Source: Purpureocillium takamizusanense (Eukaryota; Ascomycota; Sordariomycetes; Hypocreales; Ophiocordycipitaceae). From it: a DNA stretch of 64,000 bases. The stretch is from the NCBI RefSeq assembly GCF_022605165.1, contig NC_063076.1, positions 1,612,001-1,676,000 on the forward strand, written 5' to 3'. The notes below the pieces were generated by a model, which did no database searches, was not told the DNA's origin, and worked only from the letters and a program-made list of their open reading frames with translations. This document shows positions 1-9,904 of the stretch, piece after piece. The translations under genes were made by a program, and so were the position numbers. Position 1 is the first letter of the stretch. Every line of letters begins with the position of its first letter.

Positions 1-1420
1 GCGCTTCTTCTTCTTTTTCCTGTCGGTGCCAGGCGGTGCCAGCAGATTCGTTCGTTGCTTCCTTGTTCAACGTTGCGCCGCGGCCGGCAAGACGCGGGAC
101 GGCACGGGAGGAGCAAGGCACCGGAAAAAAAAAAGAAGGGTCGTCGCTGCACCTCATTATCAGTGAGCGTGCATCCGAGTAACACAGCGCCGTTGCGACA
201 CGCGGCCACGTCAAGCGAAGCAAGACGGGAGGAGGGGAAAACACCACATGTCTTGCGTCGATCCCATCACCATCCAGCTGTACGAAGCACATACATGCAC
301 GTACGGAGCACAACTTCTAGTAGCCACTAAAGCTCGGACTGCTCCGCACAAATGGCTTGTCTGTCCTGTGCTCCTCTTTCTCCCTCGTCCCCCCTTCCTC
401 CTCCTGGTGCTGGCTCGTATCCGTCCGCGATTGTTGACGTCGCCAGGCCAGAGTGATGCCAGTGCGCTTCCTCGCTGCCGGCGTGAGTGCGGGCAGATCG
501 GCCGCCCTCCACTCCAAGGGGCTGTGGAGCCTCCAACTTCGCTGCGCGACCCTGTTGCCTGTCCAGGGGCAACGGGCGGGTCCCCCGGCGACTGACGAAC
601 ACGGGACGGGGGCAGCAGCAGCAGCAAATCAATCGTTGTTGGGCAACGAGGTTGTTGGTGCGGCTGTGCGAAATGGGGCTGATGGTGGATGATGGGACGG
701 GCTGGAGGCGGCGGCGGAGACCCTGCTCGTCGCCTTCCGGGGGCGCAGCAGGAACAGCACCAGCATCAAGGACGAAGAAAAAAAACTTGTGCGTGCCAGC
801 CGGGGGGGAGAGCGCTCAAAATAGCAATGGCCCCGGTTTCTCGGTCCTAGGGGGCTTTGCTGGTGCCAGCCCCGGATGACGATGGGTAAAAATGCTGATG
901 ATGACGATGATGATGCGGAGCTGCCCTGGGACGGGATCACGACAGTAGGGCATGCCATTGTGGTTGTCAAGATGGAAATTGGCGCCTACTGCGTTCCATG
1001 GTAGGAACCTACCTACCTAGTAGGCAGTGAAGATGGACGGCTGTCTTTGCGCTTCCACTGGAGGACGACGCCTCCGACCGCCACTGGGCACCCACCCGCA
1101 GAGTCCAACAAAAAGCCCCCGTACTGCTAAAGCCACTCATCAGCCAATCCGGGCTTTCTCGTCAACGACATGCCTGCCAGTCTGCCCTGGCGGGCAGCCA
1201 TCATCATGTCTTCGGAGAGCTTCAGCACGGAAGCGACTAGAACGTACCAACGAAGAGTTTCTCTCTGCCATTACAGGCACCCCTATTTCCTCTGACGTTC
1301 GTACGCGCTTGTTTCCATCTTAAAATTGTGACGACGGGCTATAGAAGATTCCATCGCTTCCTGTCATCGTGAATACACGGAATCATCGCCACCCAGGGGT
1401 CTCACGACAAGAACGCCGCC
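1..1420. other. Upstream intergenic, no gene recognised
   Basis: GC-rich, low-complexity stretch with several open frames on both strands, none of which resembles a known protein; composition (runs of Arg, Ser, Pro, Gly in every frame) is what GC-rich noncoding DNA gives. It contains a CCTACCTACCTAG motif near 1008-1020, of a type that recurs in other gene-free parts of the window. The last few hundred bases are presumably the promoter of the glycosylase gene. The window edge may cut a gene lying further left. Confidence 0.5.
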
Positions 1421-2437
1421 ATGCAGGAAGGAGAAGAGCCAGGCTCGCCTCCGCCGGCGTCCTTCAAGGGTCGCCTTCAGCTTGACAGCTTCAAGTACAA
1501 CGGCTCCTCCGAGACGCGGCTCCCGCGACGGAGCCCCCGGCACAACGCATCGTCGTCCGTCGTCGCCGTCTCTGCTTCTCCTGGGCGCCGCTCCCCATCT
1601 CATCGCGCGCGCTCAACGAGCTCCCGCAAGCGCTCCCGCAGCCCCCCGTCGCCATCATCTCAAGATCCGTCGCCGACGTCGTCAGAACCGCCGTCCGCCG
1701 CCACCTCCCGGAGCCGGAGCCAGAGCCGGAGCACCAGCGGCGATGGCGACGGCGGCCGCAAGCGCAAGCGTCCTAGTCGCACCGGCTACGCACCGCCGTC
1801 GACGTACGCGCACCTCCCGCTCCTCCCCGACGCCCTGCTGCCCAACCTCATCGTGCTCTTCGTCGGGCTCAACCCGGGCATCCAGACGGCGCGCACGGGG
1901 CACGCCTACGCCCACCCCTCCAACCTCTTCTGGAAGCTGCTCTTCTCCAGCGGCATCACCCCGCGGCCCTGCCGCCCCGACGAGGACCGCCAGATGCCCG
2001 CCCTCTACGCCCTCGGCCACACCAACATCGTCGCCCGCCCCAGCCGCAACGGCGCCGAGCTCAGCAGCCGCGAGATGGACGACGGCGTCGCCGCCCTCGA
2101 GGAAAAGGCCCGCGCCTGGCGCCCCGAGTGCATGTGCATCGTCGGCAAGAGCATCTGGGAGAGCATCTGGCGCGTCAGGCACGCCGGCGCCAAGGTCGGC
2201 AAGGCTTTCAAGTATGGCTGGCAGGACGAGGGCGAGAACATGGGCGTCGTCGCCGGCGAGTGGCCCGGCGCGAGGGTTTTTGTCGCGAGCAGCACGAGCG
2301 GGCTCGCCGCCTCGCTGTCGCCCGCGGAGAAGCAGGCCATCTGGAACGAGCTTGGCTCATGGGTCAAGCAGAGGAGAGCCGAGCGTGAGGCCGAGGCGGG
2401 CACAGACACGGCCGCGACCGAGCAAGTCTCGGTCTGA
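1421..2437 (+). CDS. G/T(U)-mismatch-specific DNA glycosylase (TDG/MUG family)
   Basis: Single-exon gene of 338 residues. The first 125 or so residues are a basic, Ser/Arg/Pro-rich, probably disordered tail with Lys/Arg clusters (around 112-118) that could be a nuclear signal. The catalytic domain follows (about 131-325). It has the family motif GLNPGIQTARTG at about 149-160, where Asn151 aligns with the Asn that positions the attacking water in E. coli Mug, then AHPSNLFWK, and a second motif SSTSGLAA near the C-terminus that corresponds to the loop entering the minor groove. Enzymes of this family remove thymine or uracil opposite guanine in base-excision repair, working in the nucleus. The start follows a good initiation context (GCCGCCATGC). 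Its 3' end converges with Arp4 with 231 bp between stops. Family assignment is firm; exact substrate is inference. Confidence 0.9.
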   Translation: MQEGEEPGSPPPASFKGRLQLDSFKYNGSSETRLPRRSPRHNASSSVVAVSASPGRRSPSHRARSTSSRKRSRSPPSPSSQDPSPTSSEPPSAATSRSRSQSRSTSGDGDGGRKRKRPSRTGYAPPSTYAHLPLLPDALLPNLIVLFVGLNPGIQTARTGHAYAHPSNLFWKLLFSSGITPRPCRPDEDRQMPALYALGHTNIVARPSRNGAELSSREMDDGVAALEEKARAWRPECMCIVGKSIWESIWRVRHAGAKVGKAFKYGWQDEGENMGVVAGEWPGARVFVASSTSGLAASLSPAEKQAIWNELGSWVKQRRAEREAEAGTDTAATEQVSV

Positions 2438-2668
2438 GTTGAAGAATCGCATCGGGGCATTCCTGTGCCAGTTGGATAACCACGTCATTGAAGCGAGCCT
2501 TGCATGCCGATGAATGTAATGCAATTGAGTCGATAACTCATACACTATAACCCATTCACTGAATTCTGTCTTTTGTAGCGTCCTGTTCGTCGCGAAAAAA
2601 AAAACCGCATTGTTTCCCGACTCCGTACGCCAAACCCGTTCGCGCCCGCCCCCTATTTGGACCGCCGT

Positions 2669-4134
2669 CTACTTGCACCGCTTCTCAACCACGCCGGGGC
2701 CATTTTCCTCATACTCCTTACGCGATATCCACATCTGGTGAAAGGTTCCCAGGCTGGCAAGGATGGAGCCGCCGATCCAGGCGCCGAACCGCCGCTCGCT
2801 CGTCAGGCCCGCGGCGTGAATCTTGACCTTGAGGCCGGGATACATGGCCATGAGCTCGTTGTTGAGGCGATCGTTGAAGCCGTTGATCAGACTGGTGCTG
2901 CCGGTGACGACCACGTTGGCCAACAGGTTGCCGCGGAGGTCGACGTCAACGGCGTTGAGGGCAGCGCGGATGAGTTCGGGGATCGTCTGTGCCTTAGTGA
3001 GACGCTCCGACTCGGGAATGGGGTACCCGGCGCTCTCGTCCCACATGCCCTCGGTGGCCTTGAACCGCTGCTCGCGCCACATCTGGTTGTAGCCGTCGGG
3101 CATCTCGAACACGCGACCGGGCTGCGTCTTGACGTAGTCTTCGTTTCCGGGGGCGCTGTAGCGGCCAGGGCCGCGCCACACCTCCACAACAGACTCCTTG
3201 AACTCGGTCAGGACGCGTTCCTCCTCGTACGCGCGGTACGAGTCGCTGATTTCAAAGGGAAACTTTCGCAGTCGTGCCTGCGCAGGGGCGAGGGCATCGA
3301 CTGGAGTCTTGTTCTCAACCATGTATGTAGGGATGAGGTTGACCTTGGGCTCCGACGTCTCCCACAGGCTGCGGATCTGCGACGACAGCCACAGACCGCC
3401 GGCGGGCGACCGCTGGATAGATCGCTTAAGAACCATGCCATCGTGAATAGCGGTGACGGAAGTGTTGGCGCCACCGACATCGATGACCAAGGCGGTGGCC
3501 TTGCCGGCGGCAAAGGCAGCCAGGACGGGGGTGCGACTCAGCCAGAAGGCCGGGCAGCCCCAATTCTCCATGATGATCTCAATGGCCTTTTCTCTCGACT
3601 TTGGCGTGTTCCAGGGCGCCTCAGTCATGAGCAACGGGTTCTCTTCGAGCGGCTTCTCCTGTATGTCGGCGGCCTCCTCCATGGCCACGTCGCCCTCGCC
3701 GTCCTGCTCCTTGGCGTCGTCGTTGAGACCGTTCTTAGCCGGCGGAGTCGGGCGCTCGGGTTGCAGACGCTTGATAAGCATGTGTTCCCAGATCTTGCCG
3801 GCCGTGTCCCAGTCCTCGACGACGCTGTCCCTGTTCATGTAGTTGCGGACCTCGAAGTCGGCGCGGGGGATGAGGCACTCGTCGCCGAAGAGGTCGCGCT
3901 GCGGCTCGCTCGTGACGTGGCCGTAAAAGGACGGCAGGATCGACTTGGGCACGTCCTCGCCGGCGTAGCCCGCGCGCGTGTTGCAGTATCCCGGGTCGAG
4001 GACGAGGGCGGACACCTCATCTGCAGGCTGCTGTTAGCATCAAGGCCACGGCCAAGCGCGCGAGGGAGAGGCGACGGACCTCCGCCGTAGATGTCGGTGG
4101 GCTGCACCGACGTGGACAGGGGCTGCTGGGCCAT
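2669..4134 (-). CDS. arp4: Actin-related protein Arp4 (chromatin complexes)
   Basis: Two exons on the minus strand: 4080-4134 (18 codons plus one base) and 2669-4020, with a 59-nt intron (donor GTCCGT, acceptor CTGCAG), giving 468 residues. The junction restores YGGDEVSALVLDPG, the Arp4 N-terminus. The actin fold follows: the phosphate-loop equivalent LDPGYCNTRAGYAGED, a second nucleotide-binding segment VIDVGGANTSV, the late motif VVTGSTSLINGF, and the C-terminal segment with GSILASLGTFHQMW. A charged insertion at about residues 105-135 (Asp/Glu-rich) is typical of fungal Arp4. Family members are shared subunits of NuA4 acetyltransferase and the INO80 and SWR1 remodellers in the nucleus. The 5' end faces the mitochondrial LysRS gene across 672 bp. 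Arp4 rather than actin or Arp9 is chosen from the N-terminus and insertion. Confidence 0.92.
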
Positions 4135-4806
4135 GGCTGTGCTTCAATTGCCGTCACTGTGCGCGGCCAATTCCAAGGCAGGGCGACGGATGGTTGTGAG
4201 CGATGGGCGATGGTGGTGGTGAGCTGCGAAGCGGGTGCGCGTTTGCAGGATCAAAATTCAGCCTGGTCGTCGATGATTCGCAGGGCGGCGTGTCCACCAG
4301 TGGTAGTGGTGGTCCGGTCGCTCAACTGTAGGAGAGCTCTAGTGGTCCAACGGCGCTGAGCGGCGGGAAGCAACTGGCGAGGCTGGGCGCCAGGCCGGCG
4401 GCGCTTTAATGGATGTTCCTTTGCCCGAATTGGTGGGGCCTGGACACGACCGGTACGTACCGGACCTGCGGCCCTCGTTGGAGACGAAAAAGTCTTGGAC
4501 CAGCCTGCCATTGGAAATTTCTCCCATCTCCATCCACGCACACGCGCGCTTTCACGAGCTCTCACTGCACGTGGAACGCACGTTCCGTGCGGTCGCTATG
4601 ATTGTAAGTCCCTTTCCCCAAATGTTCCCATACTACTTTCCATGTCATATGATGAACTCGCATTTTCGCTTCAGAACCGCTGCGATTGACGCAGCTTGCT
4701 GCGTGTGATTACAACCTGCCTTTACCTGATCTTCTCCAAGCTTTACTCAAACTTTACTTGACGCACCTAAGCTTGGATCCTGGCTAACAGGGATATCTCA
4801 GTTATA
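4135..4806. promoter_or_regulatory. Divergent promoter region between arp4 and mitochondrial LysRS
   Basis: 672 bp separating the start codons of two genes read in opposite directions, so it must carry both promoters. I see no ORF with coding character and no unambiguous TATA box; a CT-rich patch and a CTGATCTTCTCC segment lie near the LysRS side. No specific operator could be assigned. Confidence 0.5.
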
Positions 4807-6720
4807 ATGAAGTCTACTAAATGCCTTTGGCTGGCGCGCCAATCCGCCAAAGCCCAGTGCGGCGCCGCTGCTCGAATCGGACGGCCTGCACCATGGAGGA
4901 CTGCGTCAATGCAGCTCCGTCGCGGTGCGGCGCCCATAATAGTCTCCCGATCTCTATCCACGAAGCCTAATGGCCAGTCAAAGCTGTCGGAGCTTGCTCC
5001 TGAAGAGGAACCACGCGAAAGCGCCTCGCCGTTCAAGCAGCATCGACAGCGGGAGCTGCGGGAAGATCAGGAGAACGAAGACCCTCTCTATCCTGATCCA
5101 TACCCTCGACTAGAATCTCTTCCTGCTCGAAAGAGTGTCCCGGAATTCCTGGAAGACTTCCGCGAGGGTCTTTGCGACGAGAACGTCGTCCTCACCGGCC
5201 GCGTCCGCTCCAAACGAGTGGTGGGCAAATCGCTCATCTTCCTCGACATCGTAAACGAGTTCCAAAAAGTGCAAGTCATGGTCAACAAGAACAAGTGTGT
5301 GTCAGAGAAGCATAGAAGAATCCATAAATTCGCCCTGTTCAAGAACTTGATACAAGTCGGCGACCACATCTGTAGGCAATCCATGCTCCCCATAGCTCCA
5401 GGGCTTGGCTGACGCTTCGCAGCGGTCACTGGTATCGCCACTCGTACGGACAGTGGAGAGCCGACCCTCGAGGCTCGGGAGCTCCCTGAGCTTTTGTCGC
5501 CGTCCATGGAGCAAATTCCAGAGAAGCTCACCAACGCGAAGACGAGGATGCAGGAGCGTCACGTCGACATGCTCGTGAACAAGGAAGTGGTGGACATTCT
5601 TAGGCTCCGTGCAGAAATCACCAAGCATATGCGCGACCACTTGCACTCGAAACGCTTTCTCGAGTTCCAAACGCCCATCCTGGCCGAAAATGCGGGAGGG
5701 GCAGTTGCCCGGCCGTTCGTCACCAAAGCCACCGAGTTTCGAAACAGAGACCTGGCCCTTCGCATCGCCCCGGAACTGTGGCTGAAGCGACTTGTGGTCG
5801 GCGGCGTGGACAGGGTCTTCGAAATTGGCCCTGCCTTCCGAAACGAGGGCGTCGACGCAACGCACAACCCCGAGTTCACCATGTGCGAGTTCTACAGCGC
5901 TTATACCAACCTCGCTGATCTGATCAACGAGACGGAAGAGTTGATGTACAGCTTAGCCAAGCACTGTCAGGAGCTGATATCCACACAGCTCACGTCTTTA
6001 CCGCCCATCGATTTGAGCAGGTTCGTGCGGCCGTTCAAGCAGGTCGAATTCATCCCCGCGTTAGAGGAGGCGGTCGGGATCCGCTTTCCGAAGCTGACCG
6101 CCGATGGTGCCCTCCCCGAGCTTCTTGCAGTTCTGAAGCTTGCCGGCATCAGGGTTCCCGGAGAGGTGCCCACCTCGCTGCCTAAGCTTCTGGATCGCCT
6201 AGCAGCGATTTATATCGAGCCCATGTCGTTCAATGAGCCTGTCTTCATAACCAATCACCCCGTATGCATGTCGCCACTGGCCAAGGGGTTCCTGTGCCCC
6301 ACGACGTACCAGCTCGTGTCGGCGCGCGCGGAGCTCTTTGTCGGCGGCAGGGAGCTGGCAAACATGTACGAAGAAGAGAACGACCCTGACGAGCAGAAGC
6401 GGAAGCTTAATGCCCACCGCAATCTCGTCAACATGCCCGATGGAGAAGTCGGGTTTGAGGAGGCGACAGCAGAAGATGCACCTGCGCCGCCGCCTGCAGA
6501 AGAAGCCGAAAAGGACGAGTGGGAGACATCTCCCCTTGACGAAAGCTACGTGAAGGCGTTGGACTACGCGTTGCCCCCGACTGGCGGCTGGGGCTGCGGC
6601 GTGGAGCGCCTCGTCATGCTCTTCTCGGGGGCCAACCGCATCAGCGACTGCCTAAGCTTTGGAACGCTGAGAAACGTGGTGGGCTTGTCGGCTGACGATA
6701 AAGAGGCGCCGCTGAAGTGA
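4807..6720 (+). CDS. msk1: Lysyl-tRNA synthetase, mitochondrial (class II)
   Basis: Exons 4807-5371 and 5423-6720 with a 51-nt intron (GTAGGC...CGCAG); joining gives HISVTGIATRT in frame and 620 residues. The N-terminus (first ~50 residues) is Arg/Ala/Ser-rich with few acids, as expected of a mitochondrial presequence. An OB-fold anticodon-binding domain spans about 125-215 (LTGRVRSKRVVGKSLIFLDI). The class II core shows motif 2 (FRNEGVDATHNPEF, about 327-340), the lysine-specific NHPVCMSPLAKG segment, and motif 3 GWGCGVERL near residue 585. The enzyme charges mitochondrial tRNA-Lys. A Pro/Glu-rich insertion (about 538-555) precedes motif 3. Length and presequence favour the organellar enzyme over the cytosolic one. 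The gene converges on the TOS1-like gene, 220 bp between stops. Confidence 0.93.
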
Positions 6721-6940
6721 AGCGGATTGACTGTAGGCAGGGTTTGTACGACTATCTGTACGGGTACGTGTATACAAGCGAGACAACTGTGCCGCGATTC
6801 AAGCCATCATAATATGTACAAACTGAAGGAAAATTATGTACAGGCATGGGATCTGTTGTGTCAAAATTGATTGGAAACCCAGGCGCATATGTCACTGAAA
6901 GGAAAACAACACCGGGGGGAAACAAAGTTGTTGCCGCCAC

Positions 6941-8380
6941 TCAACGGGGGACGTGGAACATGCTGACACCCTTGCCGTCCACGGCTCCCCTGAGCCAGGT
7001 AAAGACGGTCCGGTCGGTGAAATTGGGGGCAAAGGCAGTGTTGTCGTCGAGGCGGTGGATGGCGACGGCCGATTCCTTGGCACTGAAGACGACGGCGATC
7101 TTGACGGGACGGTCGACGGGGCGGGCGAAGTAGTCGGAGCTGCCACCGGCATGGGCGGCGTGCAAGGTGCTCTTGCACTTGGTGTCACCGGGGGCGAGGA
7201 CCTCGTAAATGTCCAACTCGCCGCAGCCCGTCTTCCAGCAGCTGCAGCCACCGTACTGGGCGGTGCGAGGGATGTTGGCGTTGAGCGCCCACAACGCGGG
7301 CATGTCGCCGTTGAAGTCGTTTCTGCTCGCTTGGTGGAGCGGCATCTGGAAGTCGAAGAGGAAGACCTTGTTGCCGCCGCCGAAGCCGTCTGTTGGAGGG
7401 AGCTGTGGTCAGCCTACACATACATGGTGACAAGACGTCCGAGGATGTTTTTTCTGAAGATGGCCTCAGACTGAGAGAGCGGGGGTAACTCACGGAACGC
7501 AACGTCCTCGGCGCGGGAGAAGCCGCAGCTCTCGTTGCACTTCTTGCCGCTGAATATGGCAAGCTCCTTGTTTGACGGGATCTCCACGTCGTCGAGGATC
7601 TGGGACGCGCTGGAGCCGGCAGTGCCGTCGGCGTTGAGGTACGCGAGTGAGTTGCCCCAGTTCCTATCGTTACGTGAAGACCAGCAGCGTCAGCCATCTC
7701 ATCACCTCAATTCAAACAACTCTTGCATGGGCGGGTCGTGATCATTTAATTTTCTCGTCATCGAGAGAAAGGGGGTCGACGTACTGGTCGAACACGCCGG
7801 AGCCCTGGCCGCCGTACATGCCGAGAAAGACCATGTTGTCGACGAGTTGCTTCGCGGCGTGGTAGTAGGAGACGCGGTGCCAGGTGTCGTGGGCGCCGAG
7901 GTTGTAGACGGCTGCCTCCTTGAGTCTGAAGGGACCGCGGATGTGAATCGAGAGCTTTGCCATGCATTGTTAGCCCAAAGAACGAAGAGTTTCGGAAGGG
8001 GACTTGTCGGGCAGGAGAAAAAGAGCTCTTGATCGACAAAACACACACACACTCTCTCTCTGTCATACGCCCACACACACACGTATACACGCACGCACGC
8101 AACATAAACATACCTCATCGGCCAGGACCCCCAAAGGCCCGTCGTAGGCCTTGTCCTGCATGTCGCACCGGCCCCCGGGCCCCATGTTCGTGACGGCCTT
8201 GTAGCTGCCCCGGTCGCCCAGCCCCGTGAAGGTGATGTGGTCGACCTCGCCGCAGTACCAGTTGCCGCCCTCGTTGCGCGCCGTGCCGTGGCAGTCGCGG
8301 CCCCGGGACTTGATGAGCGCGCAGCCCTCGGACACGGAGGCGAGCGTGGCGGTAGCGGCGAGGAGGATGGTCGGCTTCAT
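6941..8380 (-). CDS. TOS1-like cell-wall glycosidase/protein (DUF2403 + DUF2401)
   Basis: Four exons on the minus strand: 8114-8380, 7785-7954, 7494-7663 and 6941-7389; introns of 159, 121 and 104 nt with donors GTATGT, GTACGT and GTGAGT. The first intron ends in AAG rather than YAG. The product is 351 residues. Residues 1-19 form a signal peptide; a small Cys-rich domain follows (DCHGTARNEGGNWYCGEV), then the DUF2401 part with GQGSGVFDQNWGNSLAYLN, SGKKCNESCGF, FNGDMPALWALNANIPRT and CGELDIYEVL. Yeast TOS1 is a covalently linked wall protein and this family is annotated as putative beta-glucan-acting; activity here is inferred only from family. All three junctions restore conserved family sequence. 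The protein lacks the long Ser/Thr linker of yeast TOS1. Confidence 0.85.
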
Positions 8381-9904
8381 GATGTCTTTGGTGGGTTGAT
8401 GCTGTGGTCCCCTTTTTCTCTCTCTTTTGGCTGCTTTTCTGTTATGTGTGTGTGTTCTTTCTGTTTATCGTGTTGAAGGAAAGAAAAGAAAAGGAGGCGA
8501 TGGCGACGATAATGAGTGTTGTGAATAGTAGCTTATATGGAGGATATCCCGGGCTGGATGGAGGAGGGTTGGCTTTCAGGTATGTGGGAGAGTTGCCGCT
8601 GCAACCAAAAGGATCGTGATGAAGGCACCCGAGATTTGAGAAAGGGGTCGGGATGTAAATCGTATTCTTCGAGAATAAGTGAATATGTGCGTGTGGCATG
8701 GGGACCCTTTAACTTAAGCAAGGACATGTCCAGCCACAGGAGGGACTGCCAGTACTACCACGGACACCGCATCACGAGCACCGCGTAAGGGGCCCAAATC
8801 ACCACCACCGCCTTTGGTCTCCACTGCCACCACTATCCCCTTCTCTCTCTCTCTCCCCTCACAAGCAAAGAGGGGAATGGAGAACACGCATATATATCAA
8901 GGAAAGCCAAGAGACGCACCGGCCCCTGCCATTTCAACGAACGCAGCCAGGGTAGAGAGCCCAGGGAGGGGGGTAAACAAGAAAGAAAGAAAAGGGTGAG
9001 GGCGTAGGCGGCCAGAGAGGAGGAGGAACCGCAAGCACCCGCCGCCTAGGAAGGGATCGAGCACGGCGGAAGGAAGGGTCTTTTTTAGCTTTTACAGTGT
9101 GTGTGCAGTCTAGGCCTTCTTCGTCTGATATTTGCCAGTATGGAGTACGTAGTTACTACTACAGGTAGGTAGGTAGGTATGGGATTGCATGGCTCAGGAG
9201 GAGGCGAGTCTATGGGAGGGGAGGGAGTCAGACTGCAGGCAAGGTTTGTAGTTGAAACGAAGACAAGAGCATAGTTAAGGGCGGGCCGGGTCGGTGATGC
9301 TGCCGCTGGTGGAACGAGGGGTTGGATGGATGGAAGGAAGGGGGTGGGGAGGGGGGAGCGAGTGAGTAAATAACCTCGTGGAGGATGATGATACGATAGG
9401 CGGCAGGCAGGCAGTTGAGGAGGGTCCAGTGGGACGAGTGCATGAATGACTGACTGAATGCATGAATGACAGCCCGAAAGAAGAAATCAAGAGAGTCTCG
9501 GCATGGACCTTGGGTTAATATGTAAGGTACGCATGTAAGAGCACCAGTTCAGGGCATTTATTAATCGTTGAAATGTCTAGACAGGGCTGGCGTGCAAAAG
9601 TAATAAATATCCGCGGCCAAGAAGAAATGGGCGCCACGGCCTCGATTGCTCCCTCGCTTGGCGTACTCTTTTATACCCCCTCTTCAATCTCATCGATTTC
9701 CACAATACCACTACCGTGGGGGACTGTGGGCGTTTGCACCCCGGTTGTGACGGGGGCACCCCCGTCCCTCGTCCCCTATATCGTCGGCGTTTGGTGGTGG
9801 ACGGACGGGATAACACCGGTAGGGGCGCGTGTCATGAATGGGACGCGCACAGGAGGGCCTCTTGGAGTCGAATACCATCAGCAGCTGGCGGCTCCTGACT
9901 TGAA
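8381..9904. other. Intergenic: TOS1 promoter and rok1 3' region
   Basis: 1.5 kb without a recognisable gene. It holds CT-rich and purine-rich tracts (for example (TC)n at about 8841-8855), a run of GGTAGGTAGGTAGG at about 9164-9177, and the upstream region of the TOS1-like gene next to 8380. Open frames here have no coding character that I can recognise. Confidence 0.5.

Noticed and set aside
1482..2513. 343-codon frame overlapping the DNA glycosylase in another frame
   Set aside because: Ser/Arg/Pro/Ala-only composition produced by GC-rich third positions; the overlapping frame has conserved catalytic motifs.
2657..4090. Long plus-strand open frame of ~477 codons opposite arp4
   Set aside because: It is the mirror frame of a GC-rich gene; the minus strand encodes a full Arp4 with a good splice junction, whereas this frame resembles nothing.
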